Part shown: positions 34,401 to 44,639 of the stretch, in pieces
Position numbering within the stretch: position 1 is the stretch's first letter
How the letters are laid out: the number at the start of each line of letters is the position of its first letter
Source: Mytilus galloprovincialis
Taxonomy: Eukaryota > Mollusca > Bivalvia > Mytilida > Mytilidae
NCBI RefSeq assembly: GCF_965363235.1
Contig: NC_134839.1
Span: 95,995,743 to 96,059,742 of the forward strand
Length of the DNA: 64,000 bases
Direction of reading: 5' to 3'
Translations under genes and position numbers: made by a program
The notes under the pieces: generated by a model
Database searches by the model: none
What the model saw: the letters and a program-made list of their open reading frames with translations, nothing else
What the model was told of the DNA's origin: nothing

Positions 34401-36522
34401 AAGGAACAATATAATGTAAGGTCATCGGTCCAAAATCCCTTGTACGTACACCAAAATGTCAAGAATAATCATTTTACCCATAGGTCTTTAGTTTCTGAAA
34501 CAGAGAATTGTAAGATAAACTTTTTGTTAATGATAGTTAATAAGATATTAATCTACCATATTTGATTATTTATGGATATCAGTTATTAAATTTCAGGATA
34601 AAAGAGAAGTAAGTAAAGAGGATGGATTAAAGTTTGCCAGAAAACACCATATGTTGTTCATCGAGGCCAGTGCCAAAACTAAAGAAGGTGTACAATGTGC
34701 ATTCGAAGAATTGGTAGAGAAGGTGAGAATAAGTTTGTTTTGTCTTTGTGATGATAAGTACTACATATTTATAAAATTGTGAATTTTAAGGGGAAAACCG
34801 ATGTTTCTAAAATGTTATATAAAAAAATAGTCTATAGATGGTGTTTTTGGTTTAAAAAGGTGCCTTTGATACTTTGAATTTTTCAATACTGGTATGTTGA
34901 ATGAACTTTAAAAATGTTGTCTTTGTTCTCAAGTTCCGTACAACTGAACAGAATGACATCATATTTAGTCAGTAGCATGACAAGTTCTGTACTACTGAAC
35001 AGAATGACATCATATTTAGTCAGTAGCATGACAAGTTCCGTACTACTGAACAGAATGACATCATATTTAGTCAGTAGCATGACAAGTTCCGTACTACTGA
35101 ACAGAATGACATCATATTTAGTCAGTAGCATGACAGTGGTGACGTACTACTGAACAGAATGACATCATATTTAGTCAGTAGCATGACAAGTTCCGTACTA
35201 CTGAACAGAATGACGTCATATTTAGTCAGTAGCATGACAAGTTCCGTACTACTGAACAGAATGACATCATATTTAGTCAGTAGCATGACAGTGGTGACGT
35301 ACTACTGAACAGAATGACATCATATTTAGTCAGTAGCATGACAAGTTCCGTACTACAGAATGCCATCATATTTAGTCAGTAGCATGACAAGTTCTGTACT
35401 ACAGAATGACATCATATTTAGTCAGTAGCATGACAAGTTCCGTACTACAGAATGACATCATATTTAGTCAGTAGCATGACAAGTTCCGTACTACAGAATG
35501 ACATCATATTTAGTCAGTAGCATGACAATACCGTACTACAGAATGACATCATATTTAGTCAGTAGCATGACAAGTTCCGTACTACAGAATGCCATCATAT
35601 TTAGTCAGTAGCATGACAAGTTCTGTACTACAGAATGACATCATATTTAGTCAGTAGCATGACAAGTTCCGTACTACAGAATGACATCATATTTAGTCAG
35701 TAGCATGACAAGTTCCGTACTACAGAATGACATCATATTTAGTCAGTAGCATGACAATACCGTACTACTGAACAGAATGACATCATATTTAGTCAGTAGC
35801 ACAACAAGTTCCGTACTACAGAATGACATCATATTTAGTCAGTAGCATGACAAGTTCCGTACTACAGAATGACATCATATTTAGTCAGTAGCATGACAAT
35901 ACCGTACTACTGAACAGAATGACATCATATTTAGTCAGTAGCATAACAAGTTCTGTACTACAGAATGACATCATATTTAGTCAGTAGCATTACAGTGGTG
36001 AGCTATAAATTTTGTGCACGTAAAGGATCTTTCAGATACCTATTTCCTTTTACAGATACTTTGAAATTTCAATATATGTTTTAAATGTTCTTAACATTTT
36101 TGAAAACCATTCTCAAGTACAATAACAGAATGACTTCACATTTTGTCAGCAGCTTGGCAGTAATGAGTTGAAACATGAGATCTTTTTCAGAATTTTCAGA
36201 CAACTACAACCTGTTTGTCAATATTTTTATAAGAGTTGGTGTATGTTTAACACTTCAACACATGCATTTTTGTTGATATCAGCTTGTCCGTCTAGTACAC
36301 AGCAGAGTACGTTCATGTGACAGTAGTACATTATAAAAAATGCATATAGTATTTGCTGTTTGACATTAAGCAGCTTTCAGTCTATCATGTAACAAATATG
36401 CCTTTTCCTTTCAGATTATACAGACGCCAGGACTTTGGGAATCAGACAGAAGAGGTTTGACATTAGAACGAGATGGAAACACACAACCAGCAGCATGTGG
36501 AGGTTACTGCTCCGTCATATGA
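25404..36522 (+). CDS. RAB18: Ras-related GTPase Rab18
   Basis: This is a small GTPase that acts at the ER and lipid droplets in membrane traffic. Seven exons, 25404-25471, 29165-29220, 31997-32058, 32827-32899, 33137-33255, 34597-34722 and 36415-36522, join in phase to 203 residues (human has 206). The nucleotide-binding motifs are all present: P-loop GESGVGKS (residues 15-22), switch I threonine in AATIG, DTAGQE (63-68), NKID (122-125) and EASAK (149-153). [18 protein letters not shown] and the effector region [18 protein letters not shown] are diagnostic of Rab18 over other Rabs. The C-terminus ACGGYCSVI keeps the prenylated cysteine in a CAAX-like end, as in human CSVL. The gene is intact; its introns carry many repeats. 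Confidence 0.97.
25706..25815. repeat. 52-bp perfect hairpin, 6-base loop
   Basis: The arms 25706-25757 and 25764-25815 are exact reverse complements around GTATTT. The arm starts ACAAATATTTCGGCTCAAC. A perfect inverted repeat of this length is recent or maintained. It lies about 190 bp left of the Penelope-like element and may be part of it. Confidence 0.9.
26044..26095 (-). ncRNA. Hammerhead ribozyme-like motif (broken core), left arm
   Basis: This is the mirror copy of the motif in the right arm, with the same stems and GAAA. The invariant core word reads CCGAAGA instead of CTGAAGA (position U4 changed to C), which should impair catalysis. Confidence 0.62.
26167..26640 (-). pseudogene. 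GIY-YIG endonuclease domain of a Penelope-like element (truncated)
   Basis: Read on the minus strand, a frame open from about 26640 ends at a stop beside 26167 (…RSKLNPENF). It contains a Cys motif ([12 protein letters not shown]), then [19 protein letters not shown], which carries the IYC…YIG pair of the GIY-YIG nuclease, and [14 protein letters not shown] with the conserved Arg and His. The Cys-rich linker before GIY-YIG is typical of the C-terminal part of Penelope-like polyproteins, which combine this nuclease with reverse transcriptase to nick target DNA. No in-frame reverse transcriptase precedes it, so the unit is a 5'-truncated remnant. Confidence 0.82.
26751..26802 (+). ncRNA. Hammerhead ribozyme-like motif (intact core), right arm
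   Basis: The core reads CTGAAGA (26759-26765), then stem II GTCC/GGAT closing an 8-base loop, then GAAA (26782-26785). Stem III is a minimal self-complementary ATCGAT (26785-26790) followed by A26791, the predicted cleavage position. Stem I is formed by TC/GA next to the core, an internal loop, and CAGTT (26751-26755) with AACTG (26798-26802). This is the type I hammerhead layout with a very short stem III, as described for Penelope-like elements. G·U closes stem II. Cleavage activity is untested. Confidence 0.72.
26915..27970. repeat. Divergent direct duplication (~440 bp units) in RAB18 intron 1
   Basis: Unit 1 runs from about 26930 to 27351 and unit 2 from about 27418 to 27857. Shared words include TTCAAGTGCTACCATTGGTC, AATAACATGATCACGTG (TATAACATGATTACGTG in unit 1), AAACAATTGCCACATG and ATGTTGGCTTAATCTGCC. 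A GCCAAGGGTG-type segment with GAGAACGGGAGTGG appears inverted between the units and direct after the second, suggesting transposon ends. No coding frame is shared. Confidence 0.7.
28370..28680 (-). repeat. GCCAATGAGACAACT-family repeat, copy in RAB18 intron 1
   Basis: This is the reverse-orientation relative of 20150-20470. It contains GATTGCCAATGAGACAAC, CAACAATGAGCAAAGCCCAT and CAGGCTCCTGACTTTG in mirrored order. Confidence 0.65.
29165..29220 (+). CDS. RAB18: RAB18 exon 2 (switch I)
   Basis: It completes the serine codon and encodes [18 protein letters not shown]. The donor is TTG|GTAAGA and it leaves a split glycine codon. Confidence 0.95.
29343..31287. repeat. TTTATACGACCGC-ended repeat with ~160 bp monomers, copy A
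   Basis: A perfect 13-bp inverted end, TTTATACGACCGC at 29343-29355 and its complement at 31275-31287, brackets a composite element in RAB18 intron 2. After the head comes a GTCGTC triplet tract, then at least four monomers spaced 159-161 bp that start GTTTTCGCACTATAACTTTA. Next are longer units with TTGGGGTTCTTTGATATGC, then a 35-bp satellite (30601-30836), then unique sequence. The monomer length recalls the ~160 bp repeats of bivalve pearl/BIV160-type elements; sequence identity to those is untested. Confidence 0.75.
30601..30836. repeat. 35-bp tandem satellite, about seven copies
   Basis: The unit spans GCAATAGCAAGAAATTTTCA and TTGCACAGTATTG. The junction TTGCACAGTATTGTGCAA is nearly self-complementary, so each unit border can form a hairpin. 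It lies inside the repeat at 29343-31287. Confidence 0.8.
31997..32058 (+). CDS. RAB18: RAB18 exon 3
   Basis: It encodes [20 protein letters not shown] then W. The acceptor is TCATAG and the exon ends in phase 0. Confidence 0.95.
32477..32685. mobile_element. TA-flanked MITE, copy 2 (RAB18 intron 3)
   Basis: The ends are AAATTCAGAAATTATTG and its complement, about 209 bp apart. The right end CTGTAAATTCAG is intact and followed by TA; the left end is slightly altered. It is the same family as 14098-14303. Confidence 0.75.
32827..32899 (+). CDS. RAB18: RAB18 exon 4 (DTAGQE)
   Basis: It encodes [20 protein letters not shown] then GVIL, the switch II region. The donor is TTG|GTAAGT. Confidence 0.96.
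33137..33255 (+). CDS. RAB18: RAB18 exon 5 (NKID)
   Basis: It encodes [20 protein letters not shown] through MLVGNKIDM. The acceptor is TTTTAG and the donor ATG|GTAAGT. Confidence 0.96.
33262..33915. repeat. Fragment of the TTTATACGACCGC-ended repeat in RAB18 intron 5
   Basis: Words such as AACCTTCCTTTTGTG, TATTGTCTGGAAACCAAATG and TTTGCAGTGGTAATAAA match the tail of the copy at 40.4-42.1 kb. The following TTATCTTCCTTTGTCTAGAA to CTTTACCGTTCAGTG matches 30842-30970 of copy A. It is degraded and non-coding. Confidence 0.6.
34597..34722 (+). CDS. RAB18: RAB18 exon 6 (SAK)
   Basis: This exon holds 42 codons, [18 protein letters not shown] through [20 protein letters not shown]. It is phase 0 at both ends. 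Confidence 0.96.
34927..35998. repeat. 51/46-bp satellite array in RAB18 intron 6, about 22 copies
   Basis: Two unit types differ by five bases: a 51-bp unit with GTACTACTGAACAGAATG and a 46-bp unit with GTACTACAGAATG. Both continue ATCATATTTAGTCAGTAGCA. Variants (TGCCATC, ACAATACCG, CAGTGGTGACG) recur in a fixed order, so there is higher-order structure. Because 51 is a multiple of three, long meaningless reading frames arise on both strands. One eroded unit lies at about 36117-36165. Confidence 0.95.
36415..36522 (+). CDS. RAB18: RAB18 last exon (prenylation tail)
   Basis: It encodes [20 protein letters not shown], then the variable tail ending [10 protein letters not shown] and TGA at 36520-36522. 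Confidence 0.95.
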   Translation: MIQTPGLWESDRRGLTLERDGNTQPAACGGYCSVI

Positions 36523-38050
36523 ACTTAAACATTATACATTGAAACCTTTGGTTGTTATGATTAATATTTTATAAAATATCTCAAGGTGCTTTCTTATTTA
36601 TAAAAGATCGATTAAGTTTGGTTGACGTTGAAGTGTTACAATGTTTTTGTTGTTGTATCTAGATCTATAGAAGATCATGTATTAAACCTGAAGTAAATTA
36701 TAAGCATCTGTTAATTTTGAGTGTTAAAAATGGGATGCATAACAAATCACAGTTTTAGTTACTTGGAGTGAAAATTTTAGATATCAATTTTGAAATTTGT
36801 TCTACAAGTGTAGTTAATAAAAACTGGTACTAGTATATGACTAGTAAAAAATATACGTGTAGGTGTCTTAAAATATTCTAAACAATAAATCTTTTATGAA
36901 TTATTATACATTTTGTATAACACAATGATCAGTGGTGTTTCAAAACTAAAGGTGAAGAGAGAAAAAGTCATGACAAATCATTTGAATAAAATAATATAGT
37001 TCTTCATATACTTAAATTACTTTTAAAAGTGAATGATCTACAGTCATTTAATTTTGTATAAAGATGCACATTACAAAAGACAGTCATTTTGAAATTCGTT
37101 TCATATTTGATGTATTTCAAAATCCATTATAAGATACTAAATGACCTACAATAATTTAATAATTTTCATTAGTAATGACTAAAAACAAATTGTTTTAATT
37201 CAGTATACTTGTGTATAGAAATAAGGTAATACATATCCATGGTATATGCATGAAATATTTGCCACTGAGTATCAATTAATCATAGCTGTGTATTTAAATT
37301 TATTAGGGGGTGAAGTAATAACAGTCAGGTTCCACCTTCAGGAAGAAATATAAATGAATTTAAGACCAAAGTGATATGTATTTCAGATATTAAAACCCCC
37401 ATCCCCTTTTCTATATGATTTTAACTGGATTACACTTTCTATATTGAAAAATGGGTTTTAATTAATTTTTGTTATGCTGAATTATAATTTATTTGTTGAT
37501 TTTTTAATATAATATTTTATATACAAGCATAGCATAATATTTATGCACATTATATATACTGATAGTTTTGTAGTTCTTTGATTTTTAGTCCTCTTGTTAG
37601 TGATGGGTTTTATAATGCATTTAAAATACTATAAGTTCAGAAATCATTGCCAGGTTTTTATCTATGTGAATAATGTTGTGACTGTATTGGTATTGCAGTA
37701 GTAAGAACTGGCATTCTGATATTGGATACTTATATTTGTATGCAGATTTTCATGAAAAATCACAGTTATTAGTCTCTTCTTCGAAAATCACAATAAAAAT
37801 GCACGCAATATTTTCTGAATTTATATTAACAATTATCATTGTTTTTAATTTGTTGATTGTGTATATTATTGTACATGTATATATTTTATTTTAAATGTTA
37901 TGGGCATACATATATATGAACCAATAATGTCATTGTAAAGTTTGATTGGTGTATTTGAACCTTATGTTAGACTGCATATTTTAGAACCCCATAGAGTGAA
38001 CCCTTAACCATTAACTGAGTTTCAGAAATAAATACATGTATTGAAATTCA
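36523..38050 (+). other. RAB18: RAB18 3' untranslated region and downstream DNA
   Basis: No other coding signal is seen. Poly(A) hexamers AATAAA occur at 36884-36889 and 38027-38032; either could end the transcript. A MITE (37629-37826) lies within. Confidence 0.5.
37629..37826. mobile_element. TA-flanked MITE, copy 3 (eroded)
   Basis: It begins near TTCAGAAATCATTG and ends near ATTTTCTGAAT with TA on both sides. It is a degraded relative of the family at 14098-14303. Confidence 0.5.
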
Positions 38051-38870
38051 TGAAAATGCAATACATTTGTTTTTATTGACCACAAGAAGACAGAACATCC
38101 AAATAGGTGATCTAATAATAACTTCTCACTTAAAAAATCTTTGCAGCACTTTAACATGCACACTAATACATCATTTGTTATGTTGATAGGTAATAAACCT
38201 GTTTGATAATTTCAAAGCCAATTGGCTCAGTAATACATTTTGTCATTTTATTGATCATATCATGAAAGCAACGAGAGAAAAAACACTGGCTTTTTAATGC
38301 ACTCTACTCTTGTAGATTTGTTTCTTGGAGTATATTTGGAGATATTTTCTCCTCACATTACATTGTACTGTAGTACTACTAGGAATAGCATTCAAAAGTT
38401 ACATAGACACATTGTCAAAATTTTGATGATATTAAGATTGATTGCTATAGACATTGTTATAGGCACTTAAATTTTCCAACAAATTACTGGAATAGTTATA
38501 AGCAACTAATGGTGTTATTTGGTAACAAAGCAGTGGTAAAATTAGTGACAAAAATAATGACAGCAAGAGCCAAGTCTTGATAGCCAATTTAAAAAAGTCT
38601 CTTATAGTATACTTACGGTGAAATGATTTGAAACTTAGGGGCATCAATTACAGCTTTTAAACCAATTTCAATGCTCCTTTATCAAAAAATATCTTTTGAG
38701 CAAGGAGGGGATTTGCCAAGTAAAACTCCTAGGATCCTTTAGTTGATAAGAAAAGGAAAGAATTAATGAAAGGTTGGACTTCAAAGCCTGAACATTCTTT
38801 CACATTGTATAAGATTAGGGTTCAGTGTTTATGTTATGTAAAGCAACAGAAAAATAGGTATTTTCAGAAC

Positions 38871-38980
38871 TTATTTGAGGTTTTTATTTTCATGAAAAAA
38901 ATTACTGGGTGAGAATTGCAACTCTGCATTCTGTATGAAATCGCAATTGTTAATGCACACAATAATTTCTGAATTTGCAG
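38871..38980. mobile_element. TA-flanked MITE, copy 4 (truncated)
   Basis: Its right end, CAATAATTTCTGAATTTGCAG followed by TA, matches the family; the interior is shortened. Confidence 0.5.
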
Positions 38981-39339
38981 TACACTTTGTACTGAAGATA
39001 TGCTATATTATGAACTTTTTTATTTGTATGATAATGCATTTTTTTTTGTAAATTTATTTAAAAATCTCATGAGTGGTGAAAAATTGCTTTATCTATAATG
39101 TATGTATGCAGAATCATAAGAAGGTATAATTAAAATGTGGAAACTGCTGTTTGTGTGTTGTCTTTCATTTTTTCTCAGTAGAGGATAATATTTTTTATCA
39201 TCATAGTTAATTTTATAACAAGGGAAGAAACAAACTGATTGGACAATTTTTATCACAACTTAAGGATTTTGTATTAAAATATACATAATAAGCAATAAAT
39301 TGAATTCTGGAACAATGAAAGTAAAAAAAACAAACTGAG

Positions 39340-39640
39340 AATAGAAAGGGAAAATGTGACAAAGATACAACTAATGACAAAAGTAGCAGAAATAGCTCAT
39401 AGCCACCAATGGGTCTTCAACACAGCAAGAAAATTCGGAACCCAGGAGTGGGTTTTAACTGGCCCCTCAACAAATGTGTATACTGTATCAGAGAAAATGG
39501 ATGTCAACCTAAACTCCAAAACAAATGAATCAACCAAAACTTTAAAAAAAAAATCAAGACCAGAGATTCCTGACTTGGGACAGGTGAATAAATTTGGGGA
39601 GGTTAAACATGTTCTGTGACTATGAGATCTCAACCCTCCC
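39340..39640. repeat. Dispersed repeat fragment with CTGACTTGGGACAGG
   Basis: It contains AATGGGTCTTCAACACAGC, CTGACTTGGGACAGG and GGTTAAACATGTT. The last two are also found in altered form at the 28.6 kb and 20.2 kb repeats, suggesting a shared tail. The 87-codon open frame across it shows no domain I recognise and is probably incidental. Confidence 0.5.
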
Positions 39641-42073
39641 CTATACCTCTAGCCAATGTAGAAATTAATTGCTTCGCTGAGTGTAGCCTGATAAGACTGC
39701 AGAGGTCGAACCCTGAACAGTTGGGGAAAATTTTGACACAATATTCAAGATTGATACTGTCTGAATTTGGATTGTGATCAAATTAATGATATAATATAGG
39801 TTACTGACACACAAAAAAATGTGGTCAAAGATATTATAAATCTATTGTGCAATACTTTGCAATTGAAGGTTTTTTCTTTCTTCTTGAAACTTTTCAAATA
39901 TTTGAAATTTGAAAAATTTTGGAAAAAAAATATGAACTCCTTAAAAAAATTGGAACCCCCGCCCCAACTATTTATACGACAACAAAAATTTAAAAAATTT
40001 TTGGGTGTATATTGGTATTACGTTGTCATCGTCGACGTCCGAAGACATTTGGTTTTCGCACTATAACTTTAGTATAAGTTAATAGAAATCTATGAAATTT
40101 AAACACCATTATGACCATAAAAGGAAGGTTGGGATTTATTTTGGGAGTTTTGGTCCTAACAAGTTCGGAATAAGGGGCCAAAAAGGGCCAAAATAAGCAT
40201 TTTTCTTGGTTTTCGCACAATAACTTTAGTATTTGTAAACAGAAATTTATGAAATTTTAACATAAGGTTTATGACCACAAAAGGAAGGTTGGGATTGATT
40301 TTGGGAGTTTTGGTCCCTACAGTTTAGGAATTAGGGGCCAAAAAAGGTCCCAAATAAACATCTTTCTTGGTTTTTATACGACCGCAAAAATTGAAAAATT
40401 TTTTGTCGTATATTGGTATCACGTTGGCGTCAGCGTCATCGTCGTCATCGTCGTCGTCGTTGGAATACTTTTGGTTTTCGCACTATAACTTTAGTTTAAG
40501 TGAATAGAAATCTATGAAATTTAAACACAAGGTTTATAACCACAAAAGGAAGGTTGGGATTGATTTTGGAAGTTTTGGTCCCAACAGTTTAGGAATTAGG
40601 GGCCACAAAGGGCCCAAATAAGCATTTTCTTAGTTTTCGCACTATAACTTTAGTTTAAGTGAATAGAAATCTATGAAATTTTGACACAAGGTTTATGACC
40701 ACAAAAGAAAGGTTGGGATTGATTTTTGGTTTTGGTTCCAACTGTTTAGGAATTAGGGGCCAAAAAAGGGCCCAAATAAGCATTATTCTTGGTTTTCGCA
40801 CAATAACTTTAGTATAAGTAAATAGAAATCAATGAAATTTAATCACAAGGTTTATGAACACAAAAGGAAGGTTGGGATTGATTTTGGGAGTTGAGATCCC
40901 AACAGTTTAGGAATTAGGAGTTTAGCATTTTTCTTAGTTTTCGCACCATAACTTTAGTATAAGAAAATAGAAATCTATGAAATTTAAACACAAGGTTTAT
41001 GACCATAAAAGGAAGGTTGGGATTGATTTTGGGAGTTGAGGTCCCAACAGTTTAGGAATTAGGGGCCAAAAAGGGGCCCAAATAAGCATTATTCTTGGTT
41101 TTTGCACCATAACTTTAGTATAAGTAAATAGAAATCTATGAAATTTGAACACAAGGTTTATGACCATAAATGGAAGGTTGGGTTTGATTTTGGGAGTTTT
41201 GGTCCCAACAGTTTAGGAATAAGGGGCCCAAAGGGTCCCAAATTAAACTTTGTTTGATTTCATCAAAAATTGAATAATTGGGGTTCTTTGATATGCCGAA
41301 TCTAACTGTGTATGTAGATTCTTAATTTTTGGTCCCGTTTTCAAATTGGTCTACATTAAGGTCCAAAGGGTCCAAAATTAAACTTAGTTTAATTTTAACA
41401 AAAATTGAATTCTTGGGGTTCTTTGATATGCTGAATCTAAACATGTACTTAGATTTTTGATTATGGGGCCAGTTTTCAAGTTGGTCCAAATCGGGGTCCC
41501 TGTGGAGCATCTGGTTTTATCCTGGGAGCAATTAGCCCAAAACTCAATCCAAGCCTTTGTAGTATGGAGACTTGCACAATTTCAAAGACATCCATTCACT
41601 TAAACACTAATTATTGTCTGGAAACTAGAAAAATGCCTTTTTGACCCTTTTTGGGACCCTTATTCCTGCATTTTTGGGGCAATTGCCCTCAAACTCAATC
41701 CCAGACTTCCTTTTGTGATATGGAACCTTGTGGTACCATGTCAGAGAGATCCATACACACACACACAAGTTATTGCCCGGAAACTACAAAAATTCTTGTT
41801 TTTGGCCCTAAACTGTTGGCACCATAACCCTCAAAATGAATTCCAACCTTCTACCTGTGGTATTAAACATTGTGGTACAATTTCAGAGCAATCAACAGTT
41901 GGGACCATCATCCACAAAATCAATCCCAACCTTCCTTTTGTGGTATTGAACCTTCTTAAAAAGTTTCATAGAAATCCATTCATTTAAACTAAAGTTATTG
42001 TCTGGAAACCAAATGTGTCTTCGGAAGAGGACGACATCAAACAATCCCAAAAATTTGTTCGCAGTCGTATAAA
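39640..42073. repeat. TTTATACGACCGC-ended repeat, copy B (composite)
   Basis: An old inverted tail (about 39670-39960) is followed by one head at about 39971 and a second, better head at 40373-40385. The end GCAGTCGTATAAA is at 42061-42073. Five or more ~160 bp monomers follow the second head, then the TTGGGGTTCTTTGATATGC units. From about 41530 a monomer tract runs in inverted orientation, so the two ends can fold back on each other. Confidence 0.7.
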
Positions 42074-42549
42074 AACAGACATAAATCAATACACACAGTA
42101 CAATTTAGTTAAAAGAAGTCTGAAGATGTAAGAACAGGAAAAGAAGAAATTAAGCAAAATGACAATGATTGACATAAATAAAGGACTACTAGCAGTTACT
42201 AACCTGCCAGCTCCAGCCCTCAATTAAACTGAACGAAAGATTATGTCTTCATCATATGAAATCAAGCACAATTCCAACCCACTAGGGATTTAGTATCATA
42301 CAATCATATAATATACAAGAATTTAAGTGACCTCACTTTATTATAGTATTTTTCTGATTTTGAGATCTGTTGAAGAGCATGATTATTTCTTTAAAAATAA
42401 CCCATAAAACATATAACCATGCGTCTTATGTTTCAAAAAGGTAAAAGACCTGAATGCTTATTACCTTGTATAGAAGTGCTTTATGTAACCAAGTTTCTGT
42501 GTGTCCATTGTCAGATACCCTGTTTTCATGATTGAACAGCGCTTTATAA

Positions 42550-43600
42550 AAACAAGAGTGCACACGCTGAAATGTCTCGCCTTCTATACTAATCATTGAT
42601 ATTATGTTGATAGTCCTAAGTATAAAGTTAAGCTTTATAACAACTGTCACATAAACTTAACATTAACCAAGATAACTAAACAAAGACCAATGAACTTGAA
42701 AATGAGGTCAAGGTCAGATGAACCATGCCAGGCAGACATGTACAGCTAACAATGCTTCTATACAACATATATAGTTGACCTATTACTTATAGTTTTAAGA
42801 AAAATAGACCAAAACACAAAAACTTAACACAGGATAAAGATCATAAAATATTTCCATACACCAAATATAGTTCACCTATAGCTTATAGTATTAGATAAAA
42901 AGACCAAAACTCAAAAACTTAACATTGACCACTGAACCATGAAAATGAGGTCAAGGTCACATGACATCTGCCCGCTAGACATGTACACCTTACAATCATT
43001 CCATACAACAAATATAGTAGACCTATTGCATATAGTATGAGAAAAACAGACCAAAACACAAAATTTAACTATAACCACTGAACCATGAAAATGAGGTCAA
43101 GGTCAGATGACACCTGCCAGTTGGACATGTACACCTTACAGTCCTTCCATACACCGAATATACTAGCCCTATTGCTTATAGTATCTGAGATATGGACTTG
43201 ACCACCAAAACTTAACCTTGTTCACTGATTCATGAAATGAGGTCGAGGTCAAGTGAAAACTGTCTGACAGACATGAGGACCTTGCAAGGTACGCACATAT
43301 GAAATATAGTTATCCTATTACTTATAATAAGAGAGAATTCAACATTACAAAAAATTTGAACTTTTTTTTCAAGTGGTCACTGAACCATGAAAATGAGGTC
43401 AAGGACATTGGACATGTGACTGACGGAAACTTCGTAACATGAGGCATCTATATACAAAGTTTGAAGCATCCAGGTCTTCCACCTTCTAAAATATAAAGTT
43501 TTTAAGAAGTTAGCTAACACCGCCGCCGCCGTAGCCGCCGCCGCCGGATCACTATCCCTATGTCGAGCTTTCTGCAACAAAAGTTGCAGGCTCGACAACT
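42550..43600 (-). repeat. GTCGAGC-ended repeat, copy 3 (uninterrupted)
   Basis: The tail (AGAGTGCACACGCTGAAATG) begins at about 42556. Monomers of about 150 bp run to 43380. The head with its GCC-triplet tract, TCACTATCCCTATGTCGAGC and the GTCGAGC hairpin ends at about 43598. It is the best full-length example in the window and the reference for the empty sites in copy 2. Confidence 0.8.
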
Positions 43601-44300
43601 AGTTTTTTTCACCAGAATTTCTCCTAGGCTAATGAGTAATAGGAACTATATTTGGTACATGACATGGGATCCATGCAAAGCCTACATGTCCGTCAGACAG
43701 GTTTCACCTGACCTTGACCTCATTTCATGGATAGGCAATGAAGGTAGAAGTTTGTATGGTCAAGAACATAGATATTTGATTCTAGAAGACCTTTCTGACA
43801 TTTGTCTACACCTACTGTTGACAGGGTTCATCTGACCTTGACATCATTTACATAATGCATTGCTCAATGTCAAGTTTTCAAGGTTGGGTCAGCTGTATTT
43901 GATGTATGAAATGTTTACATGGTGTACACTTGCACGATTATTCTGTCCCCTGACTTCATTTCCATCGTTCATTGTTTAAGTTTATTTTGTAGTATAGGTT
44001 GTTTCTAAGACACTTTATATTCAATAGGCCAACTATGTGTGGTGTATGCAATGATTATAATGTGTACAATTCTGTCTAGCATGTTTCTTTTGACCTTGAT
44101 CACATTTTCATGTTGCATTGGTTAAGTTTAGCATTGTTTGTAGTAAGTGTTTCTTAGACACTATAAGCAACAGGTCATCTATATTTTATGTATGTAATGA
44201 TTATAAGGTAAACATGAAGGTATGACAGGGCTTAACCATGACATCATTTGTATGGTTCATTATTAATCTGTATTTCTAAAGTTGCAAAATAAAATCACGG
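43601..44300 (+). repeat. Degraded + strand monomers of the GTCGAGC repeat
   Basis: Words such as CTGACCTTGACCTCATTTCA, TGACCTTGAT.ACATTTTCATG and AGGTCATCTATATTT mark four or so eroded monomers in the opposite orientation to the neighbouring copy, giving an inverted pair. Confidence 0.6.
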
Positions 44301-44639
44301 TATAACTGTTCAAACAAAAAGAGAAGTTGGTTGTAATAAACAGAAAATATGTCTATGGACTACAGATGTACCTGTCTAAATCAGAAGCCTGTTGTTCATT
44401 TTTTGTTGTTTGTTAGGTTTGGTTCCTAAGTATTTCTCCTTTTTTTATATAGATTAGACTATTTTTTTCCTGTTTGAACTGTCTTTACACTAGTCATTTA
44501 GGGCCATTTATAGCTTGCTGTTTGATGTGAGCCAAGGCTCTGTGTTGAAGGCTGTACTTTGACCTATAATTGCACCTTTTATAGATTATGACATGGACGT
44601 AGAGGTGTCTCATTGGCACTTATACCCAAATTTTTTTTT

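Noticed and set aside
34883-35153. Long repetitive reading frames on both strands (about 80 codons each)
   Set aside because: They are by-products of the 51-bp satellite, whose length is a multiple of three. No protein features, and frames break where 46-bp units begin.
34927-35998. CRISPR array
   Set aside because: Units are contiguous with no unique spacers, and the DNA is clearly animal; it is a satellite.
38432-38647. A 71-codon minus-strand frame with a hydrophobic stretch
   Set aside because: Low-complexity AT-rich DNA, no homology I recognise, no splice or promoter context.
43501-43545. A GC-rich island as a promoter
   Set aside because: It is a GCC triplet tract in the head of the repeat and also appears, altered, at 10290-10320.
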